This document shows, piece after piece, positions 1 to 12,700 of a stretch of DNA of 64,000 nt. The notes under the pieces are model-generated. The model saw only the letters and a list, made by a program, of their open reading frames with translations, was not told where the DNA came from and did no database searches. The translations under genes and the position numbers were made by a program. Each line of letters opens with the position of its first letter. The stretch's first letter is position 1. This stretch comes from Colletes latitarsis. Its lineage: Eukaryota; Arthropoda; Insecta; Hymenoptera; Colletidae. The stretch is from assembly GCF_051014445.1 (NCBI RefSeq), contig NC_135134.1:7531672-7595671 (forward strand), in the 5' to 3' direction.

Positions 1-166
1 ACTGAAACAGTCCATTAAACCTGGTTTCGATCAATATTTTAGAGGATAACGCATGTTTTGTCTAGTTTAGGCCGGGGATTTGCCCTCATCAGACACATAT
101 TTTCGCGTTCTACACATACCTGTTAATCAGATCCTGTGTATTTTTCTGGTTTGGATCAGGTAGTAA

Positions 167-178
167 TGTGGTACCACA
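167..178. repeat. 12-bp palindrome TGTGGTACCACA, first example of a per-monomer motif
   Basis: A perfect 12-bp palindrome with a KpnI site at its centre. It recurs once in most monomers of both satellite subfamilies, and variants usually change only one arm (GGTATCAC, GGTACTAC). It is one of the best-conserved points of the monomer and could be a protein-binding site. No binding protein can be named from sequence alone. Confidence 0.75.
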
Positions 179-585
179 CTGGAACAGTCCATTAAACCTA
201 GTTTCGATCAATATTTTAGAGGATAACGCATGTTATGTCTAGTTTAGGCCGGGGATTTGACCTCATCAGACACATATTTTCGCGTTCTACACATACCTGT
301 TAATCAGATCCTGGGTATTTTTCTGGTTTGGATCAGGTAGTAATGTGGTACCACACTGAAACAGTCGATTAAACCTGGGTTCGATTAATATTTTTGAGGA
401 TAACGCATGTTAGGTCTTTGTTAGGCCTGGGATTTTCCCACGTCAGACACATACTTTCGCATTCTCCACATACTTGTTGAACGGATCCTGGGTTTTTTCT
501 GGTTTGGATCACGTAGTAAGGCGGTACCACACTGAAACATTCAATTAAACCTGGTTTCGATCAATATTTTTGAGGATAACGCATG

Positions 586-607
586 TTAGGTCTGGGTTAG
601 GTCTAGG
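586..607 (+). repeat. Telomere-like 11-bp tandem pair inside the monomer (example)
   Basis: Two adjacent 11-bp units, TTAGGTCTGGG followed by TTAGGTCTAGG, differ at one base. The pair, or a decayed version such as TTATGTCTGGG plus ATAGGTCTGGG, sits at the same place in most monomers. Other good examples begin near 1641, 3924, 6040 and 8145. In subfamily B the form is TTATGTCTGGG plus TTAGTTCTGGT. I recall 11-bp telomeric repeats of this type from some Hymenoptera but have not checked it. The tandem pair is read directly; a telomeric origin is inference. Confidence 0.7.
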
Positions 608-2343
608 ATTTGCCCTAATCAGGCTCATAATTTCGCATATTTCTCAAACTCCATGGCTAGATCCTGGGCTTTTTCTGGATTGGATCACGTAGTAATGTGG
701 TACCACACTGCAACAGTAAATTAAACCTGGTTTAGATCAATATTTTAGAGGATAACGCAAGTTAGGTCTGGGATAAGTCCGGGATTTGCCCCCATCAGGG
801 TCATATTTTCACATTTTTCACATACTTGTTGTACAGATCCCTGGCTTTTTCTGGTTTGGATCACGTAGTAATGTGGTACCTCACTGATACTGTCCATTAA
901 ACCTGGTTTCGATCAATATTTAAGAGGATAACGCATGTTAGGTCTGGGATAGGTCTGGGATTTGCCCTCTTCAGGCTCATATTTTCGCGTTTTTCACATA
1001 CCTGTTGAACAGATTCTGGGTTTTTTCTGGTTTGGATCACGTAGTAATGTGGTACCACACTGAAACAGTCGATTAAACCTGGGTTCGATTAATATTTTTG
1101 AGGATAACGCATGTTAGGTCTTTGTTAGGCCTGGGATTTTCCCTCGTCAGACACATACTTTCGCATTCTCCACATACTTGTTGAACGGATCCTGGGTTTT
1201 TTCTGGTTTGGATCACATAGCAATGTGGAACCAGACTGAAACAGTCGATTAAACCTGGTCTTGATAAATATTTTAGAGGATAACGCATGTTTGGCCTGGG
1301 TTAGGTCTAGGATTTGCCATAATCAGGCTCATAATTTCGCATATTTCTTATACTTCATGGCTAGATCCTGGGCTTTTTCTGGTTTGGATCACGTAGTAAT
1401 GTGGTACCACACTGAAACATTCAATTAAATCTGGTCTTGATAAATATTTTAGAGGATAACGCATGTTAGGTCTGGGTTAGGTCTAGGATTTGCCCTCAGC
1501 GGGCTCATACTATCGCATATTTCTCATACTTGATGGCTAGATACTGGGCTTCTTCTGGACTGGATCAGGTAGTAATGTGGTATCACACTGAAACAGTCGA
1601 TTAAACCTGGGTTCGATTAATATTTTTGAGGATAACGCATGTTAGGTCTGGGTTAGGTCTAGGATTTGCCCTAATCAGGCTCATAATTTCGCATATTTCT
1701 CAAACTCCATGGCTAGATCCTGGGCTTTTTCTGGATTGGATCACGTAGTAATGTGGTACCACACTGATACTGTCCATTAAACCTGGTTTCGATCAATATT
1801 TAAGAGGATAACGCATGTTAGGTCTGGGATAGGACTGGGATTTGCCCTCTTCAGGCTCATATTTTCGCGTTTTTCACATACCTGTTGAACAGATTCTGGG
1901 TTTTTTCTGGTTTGGATCACGTAGTAATGTGGTTCCACACTGAAACAGTCCATTAAACCAGGTTTCGATCAATATTATAGAGAATAAAGCATGTTAGGTC
2001 TTGGTTAGGGCTGGGATTTGGTCTCATCAGGCTCGCACTTTCGCATATTTCACATAGTTGATGGCCAGATTCTGGGCTTTTTCTGGTTTGGATCTCGTAG
2101 TAATGTGGTAGCACACTGAAAAAGTCCATTAAACCTGGCATCGATGAATATTTTAGAGAATAACTCATGTTAGGTCTAGGTTAGGTCCGTGATTTGCCCT
2201 CATCAGGGTCATATTTTCGCATATTTCACATACTTGATGGCTAGAACCTGGACTTTTTCTGGATTGGATCACGTAGTAATGTGGTATCACACTGAAAAAT
2301 TCAATTAAACCTTGTTTCGATGAATATTTTAGAGGATAACGCA

Positions 2344-3840
2344 TGTTATGTCTAGGTTAGACCTGGGATTTGCCCACATCAGGGCCATACTTTCGCATTG
2401 TTCACATACTTGTTGAACAGATCCTGGGTTTTTTCAGGTTTGGATCACGTAGTAATGTGGTACCACACTGTAACATTCAATTAAATCTTGTCTTGATAAA
2501 CATTTTGGGGGTAGCGGATGTTAGGTCTGGGTTAGGTCTAGGATTTGCCCTCAGCGGGCTCATACTATCGCATATTTCTCATACTTGATGGCTAGATACT
2601 GGGCTTTTTCTGGATTGGATCAGGTAGTAATGTGGTATCACACTGAAACATTCAATTAAACCTGGTTTCGATCAATATTTTAGAGGATAACGCATGTTAT
2701 GGTTAGGTTAGGCCTGGGATTTGCCATCATCAGACACATACTTTCGCATTCTCCACATACTTGTTGAACAGATCCTGGGTTTTTTCTGGTTTGGATCACG
2801 TAGTAATTTGGTACCACACTGAAACAGTCCATTAAACCTGGTTTCGATCAATAATTTAGAGGATAACGCATGTTATGTCTGGGATAGGTCTGGGATTTGC
2901 CCTCGTCAGGCTCATACTTTCGCATTCTCCACATACTTGTTGACCAGATCCTGGGTTTATTCTGGTTCGGATCACGTAGTAATGTGGTACCACACTGAAA
3001 CAGTCCATAAACCTGGTTTCGATCAATATTTTAGAGGATAACGCATGTTATGACTAGGTTGGGCCTGGGATTTGCCCACATCAGACACATACTTACGCAT
3101 TCTCCACATACTTGTTAAACAGATCCTGGGTTTTGTCTGGTTTGGATCACGTAGTAATGTGGTACCACACTGAAACAGTCCATTAAACCTGGTTTCGATC
3201 AATATTTTAGAGGATAACGCATGTTATGTCTAGGTTAGACCTGGGATTTGCCCACATCAGGGCCATACTTTCGCATTGTTCACATACTTGTTGAACAGAT
3301 CCTGGGTTTTTTCAGGTTTGGATCACGTAGTAATGTGGTACCACACTGTAACATTCAATTAAATCTTGTCTTGATAAACATTTTAGGGGATAGCGGATGT
3401 TAGGTCTGGGTTAGGTCTAGGATTTGCCCTCAGCGGGCTCATACTATCGCATATTTCTCATACTTGATGGCTAGATACTGGGCTTTTTCTGGATTGGATC
3501 AGGTAGTAATGTGGTATCACACTGAAACATTCAATTAAACCTGGTTTCGATCAATATTTTAGAGGATAACGCATGTTATGGTTAGGTTAGGCCTGGGATT
3601 TGCCATCATCAGACACATACTTTCGCATTCTCCACATACTTGTTGAACAGATCCTGGGTTTTTTCTGGTTTGGATCACGTAGTAATGTGGTACCACACTG
3701 AAACAGTCCATTAAACCTGGTTTCGATCAATAATTTAGAGGATAACGCATGTTATGTCTGGGATAGGTCTGGGATTTGCCCTCGTCAGGCTCATACTTTC
3801 GCATTCTCCACATACTTGTTAACCAGATCCTGGGTTTATT
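2344..3840. repeat. Local duplication of a five-monomer block in the satellite
   Basis: The stretch starting at 2344 (GTTATGTCTAGGTTAGACC) recurs at 3222, an offset of about 878 bp or five monomers, and the match runs to roughly 2960 and 3840. Distinctive variants shared by both copies include CCCACATCAGGGCCATAC and the GATAAACATTTT form. This fits unequal exchange within the array. Confidence 0.75.
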
Positions 3841-3929
3841 CTGGTTCGGATCACGTAGTAATGTGGTACCACACTGTAACATTCAATTAAATCTTGTCTT
3901 GATAAACATTTTAGGGGATAGCGGATGTT

Positions 3930-6900
3930 AGGTCTGGGTTAGGTCTAGGATTTGCCGTAATCAGGCTCATAATTTCGCATATTTCTCATACTTCATGGCT
4001 AGATCCTGGGCTTTTTCTGGATTGGATCACGTAGTAATGTGGTACCACACTGAAACGGTAAATTAAACCTGGTTTCGATCAATATTTTAGAGGATAACGC
4101 AAGTTAGGTCTGGGATAGGTCCGGGATTTGCCCTCATCAGGGTCATATTTTCGCATTTTTCACATACTTGTTGAACAGACCCCTGGCTTTTTCTGGTTTG
4201 GATCACATAGTAATGTGGTACCACACTGAAACAGTCGATTAAACCTGATTTCGATCAATAATTTTGAGGGTAACGCATGTTAGGTCTACGTTAGGCCTGG
4301 GATTTTCCCTCATCAGACACATAATTTCGCATTCTTCACATACATGTAGAACGGATCCTGGGTTTTTTCTGGTTTGGATCACGTAGTAATGTGGTACCAC
4401 ACTGAAAAAGTCCATTAAACCTGGCTTCGATGAATAATTTAGAGAATAACTCATGTTAGGCCTAGGTTAGGTCCGGGATTTGCCCTCATCAGGGTCATAT
4501 TTTCGCATTTTTCACATACTTGTTGAACAGATCCCTTGCTTTTCCTGGTTTGGATCACGTAGTAATGTGGTACAACACAGAAACAGTCCATTAAACCTGG
4601 TTTTTATCAATATCTTAGAGGATAACGCAAGTTATGTCTGGGATAGGTCTGGGATTTGCCCTCATCAGGGTCATACTTTCGCATTTTTAACATACTTTTT
4701 GAACAGATCCTCGGTTTTTCTGGTTTGGATCACGTAGTAATGTGGTACCACACTGAAACAGTCCATTAAACCTAGTTTCGATCAATAGTTTAGAGGATAA
4801 CCCATGTTAGGTCTAGATTAGGCCTGGAATTTGCCCTCATCAGGGTCATACTTTCGCGTTTTTCACATACTTGTTGAACAGAACCCTGGCTTATTGTGGT
4901 TTGGATCATGTACTAATGTGGTACCACACTGAAAAAGTCCATTAAATCTGGTCTTGATAAATATTTTAGAGGATTACGCATGTTAGATCTGGGTTAGGTC
5001 TAGGATTTGCCCTCAGCAGGCTCATAGTTTCGCGTTTTTCACATACTTGTTGAACAGATGCTGGGTTTTTTCTGGTCTGGATCACGTAGTAATGTGGTAC
5101 CACTCTGAAACCGTCGATTAAACCTGGTTTCGATCAATATTTTAGAGGACAACGCATGTTAGGTCTGGGATAGGTCTGGGATTTGCCCTCATCAGGGTCA
5201 TACTTTCGCATTTTTAACATACTTGTTGAACAGTTCCTCGGTTTTTCTGGTTTGGATCACGTAGTAATGTGGTACCACACTGAAACAGTCCATTAAACCT
5301 AGTTTCGATCAATAGTTTAGAGGATAACGCATGTTAGGTCTGGGTTAGGCCTGGGATTTGCCCTCATCAGACACATACTTTCGCATTCTCCACATACTTG
5401 TTGAACGGATCCTGGGTTTTTTCTGGTTTGGATCACGTAGTAATGTGGTACCACACTGAAACAGTCCATTAAACCTAGTTTCGATCAATAGTTTAGAGGA
5501 TAACGCATGTTAGGTCTACGTTAGGCCTGGGATTTTCCCTCATCAGACACATAATTTCGCATTCTTCACATACATGTTGAACAGATCCCTGGCTTCTTCT
5601 GGTTTCGATCACGTAGTAATGTGGTACCACACTGAAACAGTCCATTAAATCTGGTTTCGATCAATATTTTAGAGGACAACGCTTGTTAGGTCTGGGATAG
5701 GTCTGGGATTTGCCCTCATCAGGGTCATACTTTCGCATTTTTAACATACTTGTTGAACAGATCCTCGGTTTCTCTGGTTTGGATCACGTAGTAATGTGGT
5801 ACCACACTGAAACAGTCCATTAAACCTAGTTTCGATCAATAGTTTAGAGGATAACGCATGTTAGGTCTAGATTAGGCCTGGGATTTGCCCTCGTCAGGGA
5901 CATTCTTTCGCGTTTTTCACATACTTGTTGGACAGATCCCTGGCTTATTCTGCTTTGGATCATGTACTAATGTGGTACCACACTGAAAAGGTCCATTAAA
6001 TCTGGTCTTGATAAATATTTTAGAGGATAACGCATGTTAGGTCTGGGTTAGGTCTAGGATTTGCCCTCAGCAGGCTCATACTTTCGCATATTTCTCATAC
6101 TTGATGGCCAGATCCTGGGCTTTTTCTGGATTGGATCACGTAGTAATGTGGTACCACACTGAAACATTCAATTAAATCTGGTCTTGATAAATATTTTAGA
6201 GGATAACGCATGTTAGGTCTGGGTTAGGCCAGGGATTTGCACTCATCAGACACATACTTTCGCATTCTCCACATACTTGTTGAACAGATCCTGGGTTTTT
6301 TCTGGTCTGGATCACGTAGTAATGTGGTACCACACTCAAACAGTCCACTAAACCTGGTTTCGATCAATATTTTACAGAATAACGCATGCTAAGTCTTGGT
6401 TAGGTCTGGGATTTGCTCTCATCAGGCTCGTACTTTCGCATATTTCTCATAGTTGATGGCCAGATTCTGGGCTTTTTCTGGTTTGGATCACGTAGTAATG
6501 TGGTACCACTCTGAAACCGTCGATTAAACCTGGTTTCGATCAATATTTTAGAGGACAACGCAAGTTAGGTCTGGGTTAGGTCTAGGATTTGCACACAGCA
6601 GGCTCATACTTTCGTATATATCTCATACTTGATGGCCAGATCCTGGGCTTTTTCTGGATTGGATCACGTAGTAATGTGATACCACACTGAAACATTCAAT
6701 TAAATCTGGTCTTGTTAAATATTTTAGAGGATAACGCATGTTAGGTCTGGGTTAGGTCTAGGATTTGCCCTCAGCAGGCTCATACTTTCGCACATTTCTC
6801 ATACTTGTTGAACAGATCCTCGGTTTTTCTGGTTTGGATCACGTAGTAATGTGGTACCACACTGAAACATTCAATTAAATCTGGTCTTGATAAATATTTT

Positions 6901-9673
6901 AGAGGATAACGCATGTTACGTCAGTGTTAGATCTAGGATTTGCCCTCAGCGGGCTCATACTTTCGCATATTTCTCATACTTGATGGCTAGAACCTGGGCT
7001 TTTTCTGGATTGGATGACGTAGTAATGTGGTATCACACTGAAACATTCAATTAAACCTAGTTTCGATGAATATTTTAGAGGATAACGCATGTTATGTCTA
7101 GGTTAGACCTGGGATTTGCCCTCATCAGACACATACTTTCGCATTCTCCACATACTTGTTGAACAGGTCCCTGGCTTCTTCTGGTTTCGATCACGTAGTA
7201 ATGTGATACCACACTGGAACAGTCCATTCAATCTGGTTTCGATCAATCATTTAGAGGTCAACGCATGTTAGGTCTGGGATAGGTCTGGGATTTGCCCTCA
7301 TCAGGGTCATACTTTCGCATTTTTAACATACTTTTTGAACAGATCCTCGGTTTTTCTGGTTTGGATCACGTAGTAATGTGGTACCACACTGAAACAGTCC
7401 ATTAAACCTAGTTTCGATCAATAGTTTAGAGGATAACCCATGTTAGGTCTAGATTAGGCCTGGAATTTGCCCTCATCAGGGTCATACTCTCGCGTTTTTC
7501 ACATACTTGTTGAACAGAACCCTGGCTTATTGTGGTTTGGATCATGTACTAATGTGGTACCACACTGAAACATTCAATTAAATCTGGTCTTGATAAATAT
7601 TTTAGAGGATAACGCATGTTAGATCTGGGTTAGGTCTAGGATTTGCCCTCAGCAGGCTCATACTTTCGCATATTTCTCATACTTGATGGCCAGATCCTGG
7701 GCTTTTTCTGGATTGGATCACGTACCAATGTGATACCACACTGAAACAGTCCATTAAACCTGGTTTCGATCAATATTTTAGAGGATAACGCAAGTTATGT
7801 CTGGGATAGGTCTGGGATTTGCCCTCATCAGGCTCATAGTTTCGCGTTTTTCACATACTTCTTGAACAGATGCTGGGTTTTTTCTGGTCTGGATCACGTA
7901 GTAATGTGGTACCACACTGAAACAGTCCATTAAACCTAGTTTCGATCAATAGTTTAGAGGATAACGCATGTTAGGTCTGGGTTAGGCCTGGGATTTGCCC
8001 TCATCAGACACATACTTTCGCATTCTCCACATACTTGTTGAACGAATCCTGGGTTTTTTCTGGTTTGGATCACGTAGTAATGTGGTACCACACTAGAAAG
8101 TCCATTAAACCTGGTTCCGATGAATATTTTAGAGGATAACGCATGTTAGGTCTGGGTTAGGTCTAGGATTTGCCCCAATCAGGCTCATAATTTCGCATAT
8201 TTCTCATACTTCATGGCTAGATCCTGGGCTTTTTCTGGATTGGATCACGTAGTAATGTGGTACCACACTGAAACGGTAAATTAAACCTGGTTTCGATCAA
8301 TATTTTAGAGGATAACGCAAGTTAGGTCTGGGATAGGTCCGGGATTTGCCCTCATCAGGGTCATATTTTCGCATTTTTCACATACTTGTTGAACAGACCC
8401 CTGGCTTTTTCTGGTTTGGATCACATAGTAATGTGGTACCACACTGAAACAGTCGATTAAACCTGATTTCGATCAATAATTTTGAGGGTAACGCATGTTA
8501 GGTCTACGTTAGGCCTGGGATTTTCCCTCATCAGACACATAATTTCGCATTCTTCACATACATGTAGATCGGATCCTGGGTTTTTTCTGGTTTGGATCAC
8601 GTAGTAATGTGGTACCACACTGAAAAAGTCCATTAAACCTGGCTTCGATGAATAATTTAGAGAATAACTCATGTTAGGCCTAGGTTAGGTCCGGGATTTG
8701 CCCTCATCAGGGTCATATTTTCGCATTTTTCACATACTTGTTGAACAGATCCCTTGCTTTTCCTGGTTTGGATCACGTAGTAATGTGGTACAACACAGAA
8801 ACAGTCCATTAAACCTGGTTTTTATCAATATCTTAGAGGATAACGCAAGTTATGTCTGGGATAGGTCTGGGATTTGCCCTCATCAGGGTCATACTTTCGC
8901 ATTTTTAACATACTTTTTGAACAGATCCTCGGTTTTTCTGGTTTGGATCACGTAGTAATGTGGTACCACACTGAAACAGTCCATTAAACCTAGTTTCGAT
9001 CAATAGTTTAGAGGATAACCCATGTTAGGTCTAGATTAGGCCTGGAATTTGCCCTCATCAGGGTCATACTTTCGCGTTTTTCACATACTTGTTGAACAGA
9101 ACCCTGGCTTATTGTGGTTTGGATCATGTACTAATGTGGTACCACACTGAAAAAGTCCATTAAATCTGGTCTTGATAAATATTTTAGAGGACAATGCATG
9201 TTAGATCTGGGTTAGGTCTAGGATTTGCCCTCAGCAGGCTCATAGTTTCGCGTTTTTCACATACTTGTTGAACAGATGCTGGGTTTTTTCTGGTCTGGAT
9301 CACGTAGTAATGTGGTACCACTCTGAAACCGTCGATTAAACCTGGTTTCGATCAATATTTTAGAGGACAACGCATGTTAGGTCTGGGATAGGTCTGGGAT
9401 TTGCCCTCATCAGGGTCATACTTTCGCATTTTTAACATACTTGTTGAACAGATCCTCGGTTTTTCTGGTTTGGATCACGTAGTAATGTGGTACCACACTG
9501 AAACAGTCCATTAAACCTAGCTTCGATCAATAGTTTAGAGGATAACGCATGTTAGGTCTGGGTTAGGCCTGGGATTTGCCCTCATCAGACACATACTTTC
9601 GCATTCTCCACATACTTGTTGAACGGATCCTGGGTTTTTTCTGGTTTGGATCACGTAGTAATGTGGTACCACA
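3930..9673. repeat. Higher-order repeat, 4218-bp offset (24 monomers)
   Basis: About 1.5 kb starting near 3930 recurs near 8148 with a constant offset of 4218 bp, which is 24 monomers. The copies are almost identical, including rare variants such as ACATACATGTAGA near 4351 and 8569 and TACAACACAGAAACAG near 4571 and 8789. Outside the matching parts the intervening monomers follow other offsets, so the block is a mosaic and not a clean dimer. Confidence 0.8.
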
Positions 9674-9742
9674 CTGAGAAAGTCCATTAAACCTGGTTCC
9701 GATGAATATTTTAGAGGATAACGCATGTTAGGTCTGGGTTAG

Positions 9743-12700
9743 GTCTAGGATTTGCCCTAATCAGGCTCATAATTTCGCATATTTCTCATACTTCATGGCT
9801 AGATCCTGGGCTTTTTCTGGATTGGATCACGTAGTAATGTGGTACCACACTGAAACGGTAAATTAAACCTGGTTTCGATCAATATTTTAGAGGATAACGC
9901 AAGTTAGGTCTGGGATAGGTCCGGGATTTGGTCTCATCAGGGTCATATTTTCGCATTTTTCACATACTTGTTGAACAGACCCCTGGCTTTTTCTGGTTTG
10001 GATCACGTAGTAATGTGGTACCACACTGAAACAGTCGATTACACCTGGTTTCGATCAATAATTTTGAGGGTAACGCATGTTAGGTCTACGTTAGGCCTGG
10101 GATTTTCCCTCATCAGACACATAATTTCGCATTCTTCACATACATGTTGAACAGATCCCTGGCTCCTTCTGGTTTCGATCACGTAGTAATGTGGTACCAC
10201 ACTGAAACAGTCCATTAAATCTGGTTTCGATCAATATTTTAGAGGACAACGCTTGTTAGGTCTGGGATAGGTCTGGGATTTGCCCTCATCAGGGTCATAC
10301 TTTCGCATTTTTAAGATACTTGTTGAACAGATCCTCGGTTTCTCTGGTTTGGATCACGTAGTAATGTGGTACCACACTGAAACAGTCCATTAAACCTAGT
10401 TTCGATCAATAGTTTAGAGGATAACGCATGTTAGGTCTAGATTAGGCCTGGGATTTGCCCTCGTCAGGGACATTCTTTCGCGTTTTTCACATACTTGTTG
10501 GACAGATCCCTGGCTTATTCTGCTTTGGATCATGTACTAATGTGGTACCACACTGAAAAGGTCCATTAAATCTGGTCTTGATAAATATTTTAGAGGATAA
10601 CGCATGTTAGGTCTGGGTTAGGTCTAGGATTTGCCCTCAGCAGGCTCATACTTTCGCATATTTCTCATACTTGATGGCCAGATCCTGGGCTTTTTCTGGA
10701 TTGGATCACGTAGTAATGTGGTACCACACTGAAACATTCAATTAAATCTGGTCTTGATAAATATTTTAGAGGATAACGCATGTTAGGTCTGGGTTAGGTC
10801 TAGGATTTGCCCTCAGCAGGCTCATACTTTCGCATATTTCTCATACTTGATGGCCAGATCCTGGGCTTTTTCTGGATTGGATCACGTAGTAATGTGGTAT
10901 CACACTGAAACAGTCCATTAAACCTAGTTTCGATCAATAGTTTAGAGGATAACGCATGTTAGGTCTGGGTTAGGCCAGGGATTTGCACTCATCAGACACA
11001 TACTTTCGCATTCTCCACATACTTGTTGAACAGATCCTGGGTTTTTTCTGGTCTGGATCACGTAGTAATGTGGTACCACACTCGAACAGTCCACTAAACC
11101 TGGTTTCGATCAATATTTTACAGAATAACGCATGTTAAGTCTTGGTTAGGTCTGGGATTTGCTCTCATCAGGCTCGTACTTTCGCATATTTCTCATAGTT
11201 GATGGCCAGATTCTGGGCTTTTTCTGGTTTGGATCACGTAGTAATGTGGTACCACTCTGAAACCGTCGATTAAACCTGGTTTCGATCAATATTTTAGAGG
11301 ACAACGCAAGTTAGGTCTGGGTTAGGTCCAGGATTTGCACTCAGCAGGCTCATACTTTCGTATATATCTCATACTTGATGGCCAGATCCTGGGCTTTTTC
11401 TGGATTGGATCACGTAGTAATGTGATACCACACTGAAACATTCAATTAAATCTGGTCTTGTTAAATATTTTAGAGGATAACGCATGTTAGGTCTGGGTTA
11501 GGTCTAGGATTTGCCCTCAGCAGGCTCATACTTTCGCACATTTCTCATACTTGTTGAACAGATCCTCGGTTTTTCTGGTTTGGATCACGTAGTAATGTGG
11601 TACCACACTGAAACAGTCCATTAAACCTAGTTTCGATCAATATCTTAGAGGAGAACGCAAGTTATGTCTGGGATAGGTCTGGGATTTGCCCTCGTCAGGC
11701 TCATACTTTCGCATTCTTCACATACTTGTTGAACAGATGCTGGGTTTTTTCTGGTCTGGATCACGTAGTAATGTGGTACCACACTTAAACAGTCCACTAA
11801 ACCAGGTTTCGATCAATATTTTAGAGGATAACGCAAGTTAGGTCTGGGATAAGTCCGGGATTTGCCCCCATCAGGGTCATATTTTCACATTTTTCACATA
11901 CTTGTTGTACAGATCCCTGGCTTTTTCTGGTTTGGATCACGTAGTAATGTGGTACCACACTGAAACGGTAAATTAAACCTGGTTTCGATCAATATTTAAG
12001 AGGATAACGCAAGTTATGTCTGGGATAGGTCTGGGATTTGCCCTCATCAGACTCATACTTTCGCATTCTTCACATACTTGTTGAACAGATCCTGGGTTTT
12101 TTCTGGTTTGGATCACGTAGTAATGTGGTACCACACTGAAACAGTCCATTAAACATGGTTTCGATCAATATTTTAGAGGATAACGCATGTTATGTCTGAG
12201 ATAGGTCAGGGATTTGTCCTCATCAGGCTCATAGTTTCGCGTTTTTCGCATACTTGTTGAACAGATGCTGGCCTTTTTCTGGTTTGGGTCACGCAGTAAT
12301 GTGGTACCACACTGAAACAATCAATTAAATCTGGTCTTGATAAATATTTTGGAGGATAACGCATGTTAGGTCTGGGTTAGGTCTAGGATATGCCCTCAGC
12401 GGGCTCATACTTTCGCATATTTCTCATACTTGATGGCTAGAACCTGGGCTTTTTCGGGATTGGATCACGTAGTAATGTGGTATCACACTGAAACATTCAA
12501 TTAAACCTAGTTTCGATGAATATTTTAGAGGATAACGCATGTTATGTCTAGGTTAAACCTGGGATTTGCCCTCATCAGGGTCATAGTTTCGCGTTTTTCA
12601 CATACTTGTTGAACAGATCCCTGGCTTTTTCTGGTTTGGATCACGCAGTAATGTGGTACCACACTGAAACATTCCATTAAACATGGTTTCGATCAATATT

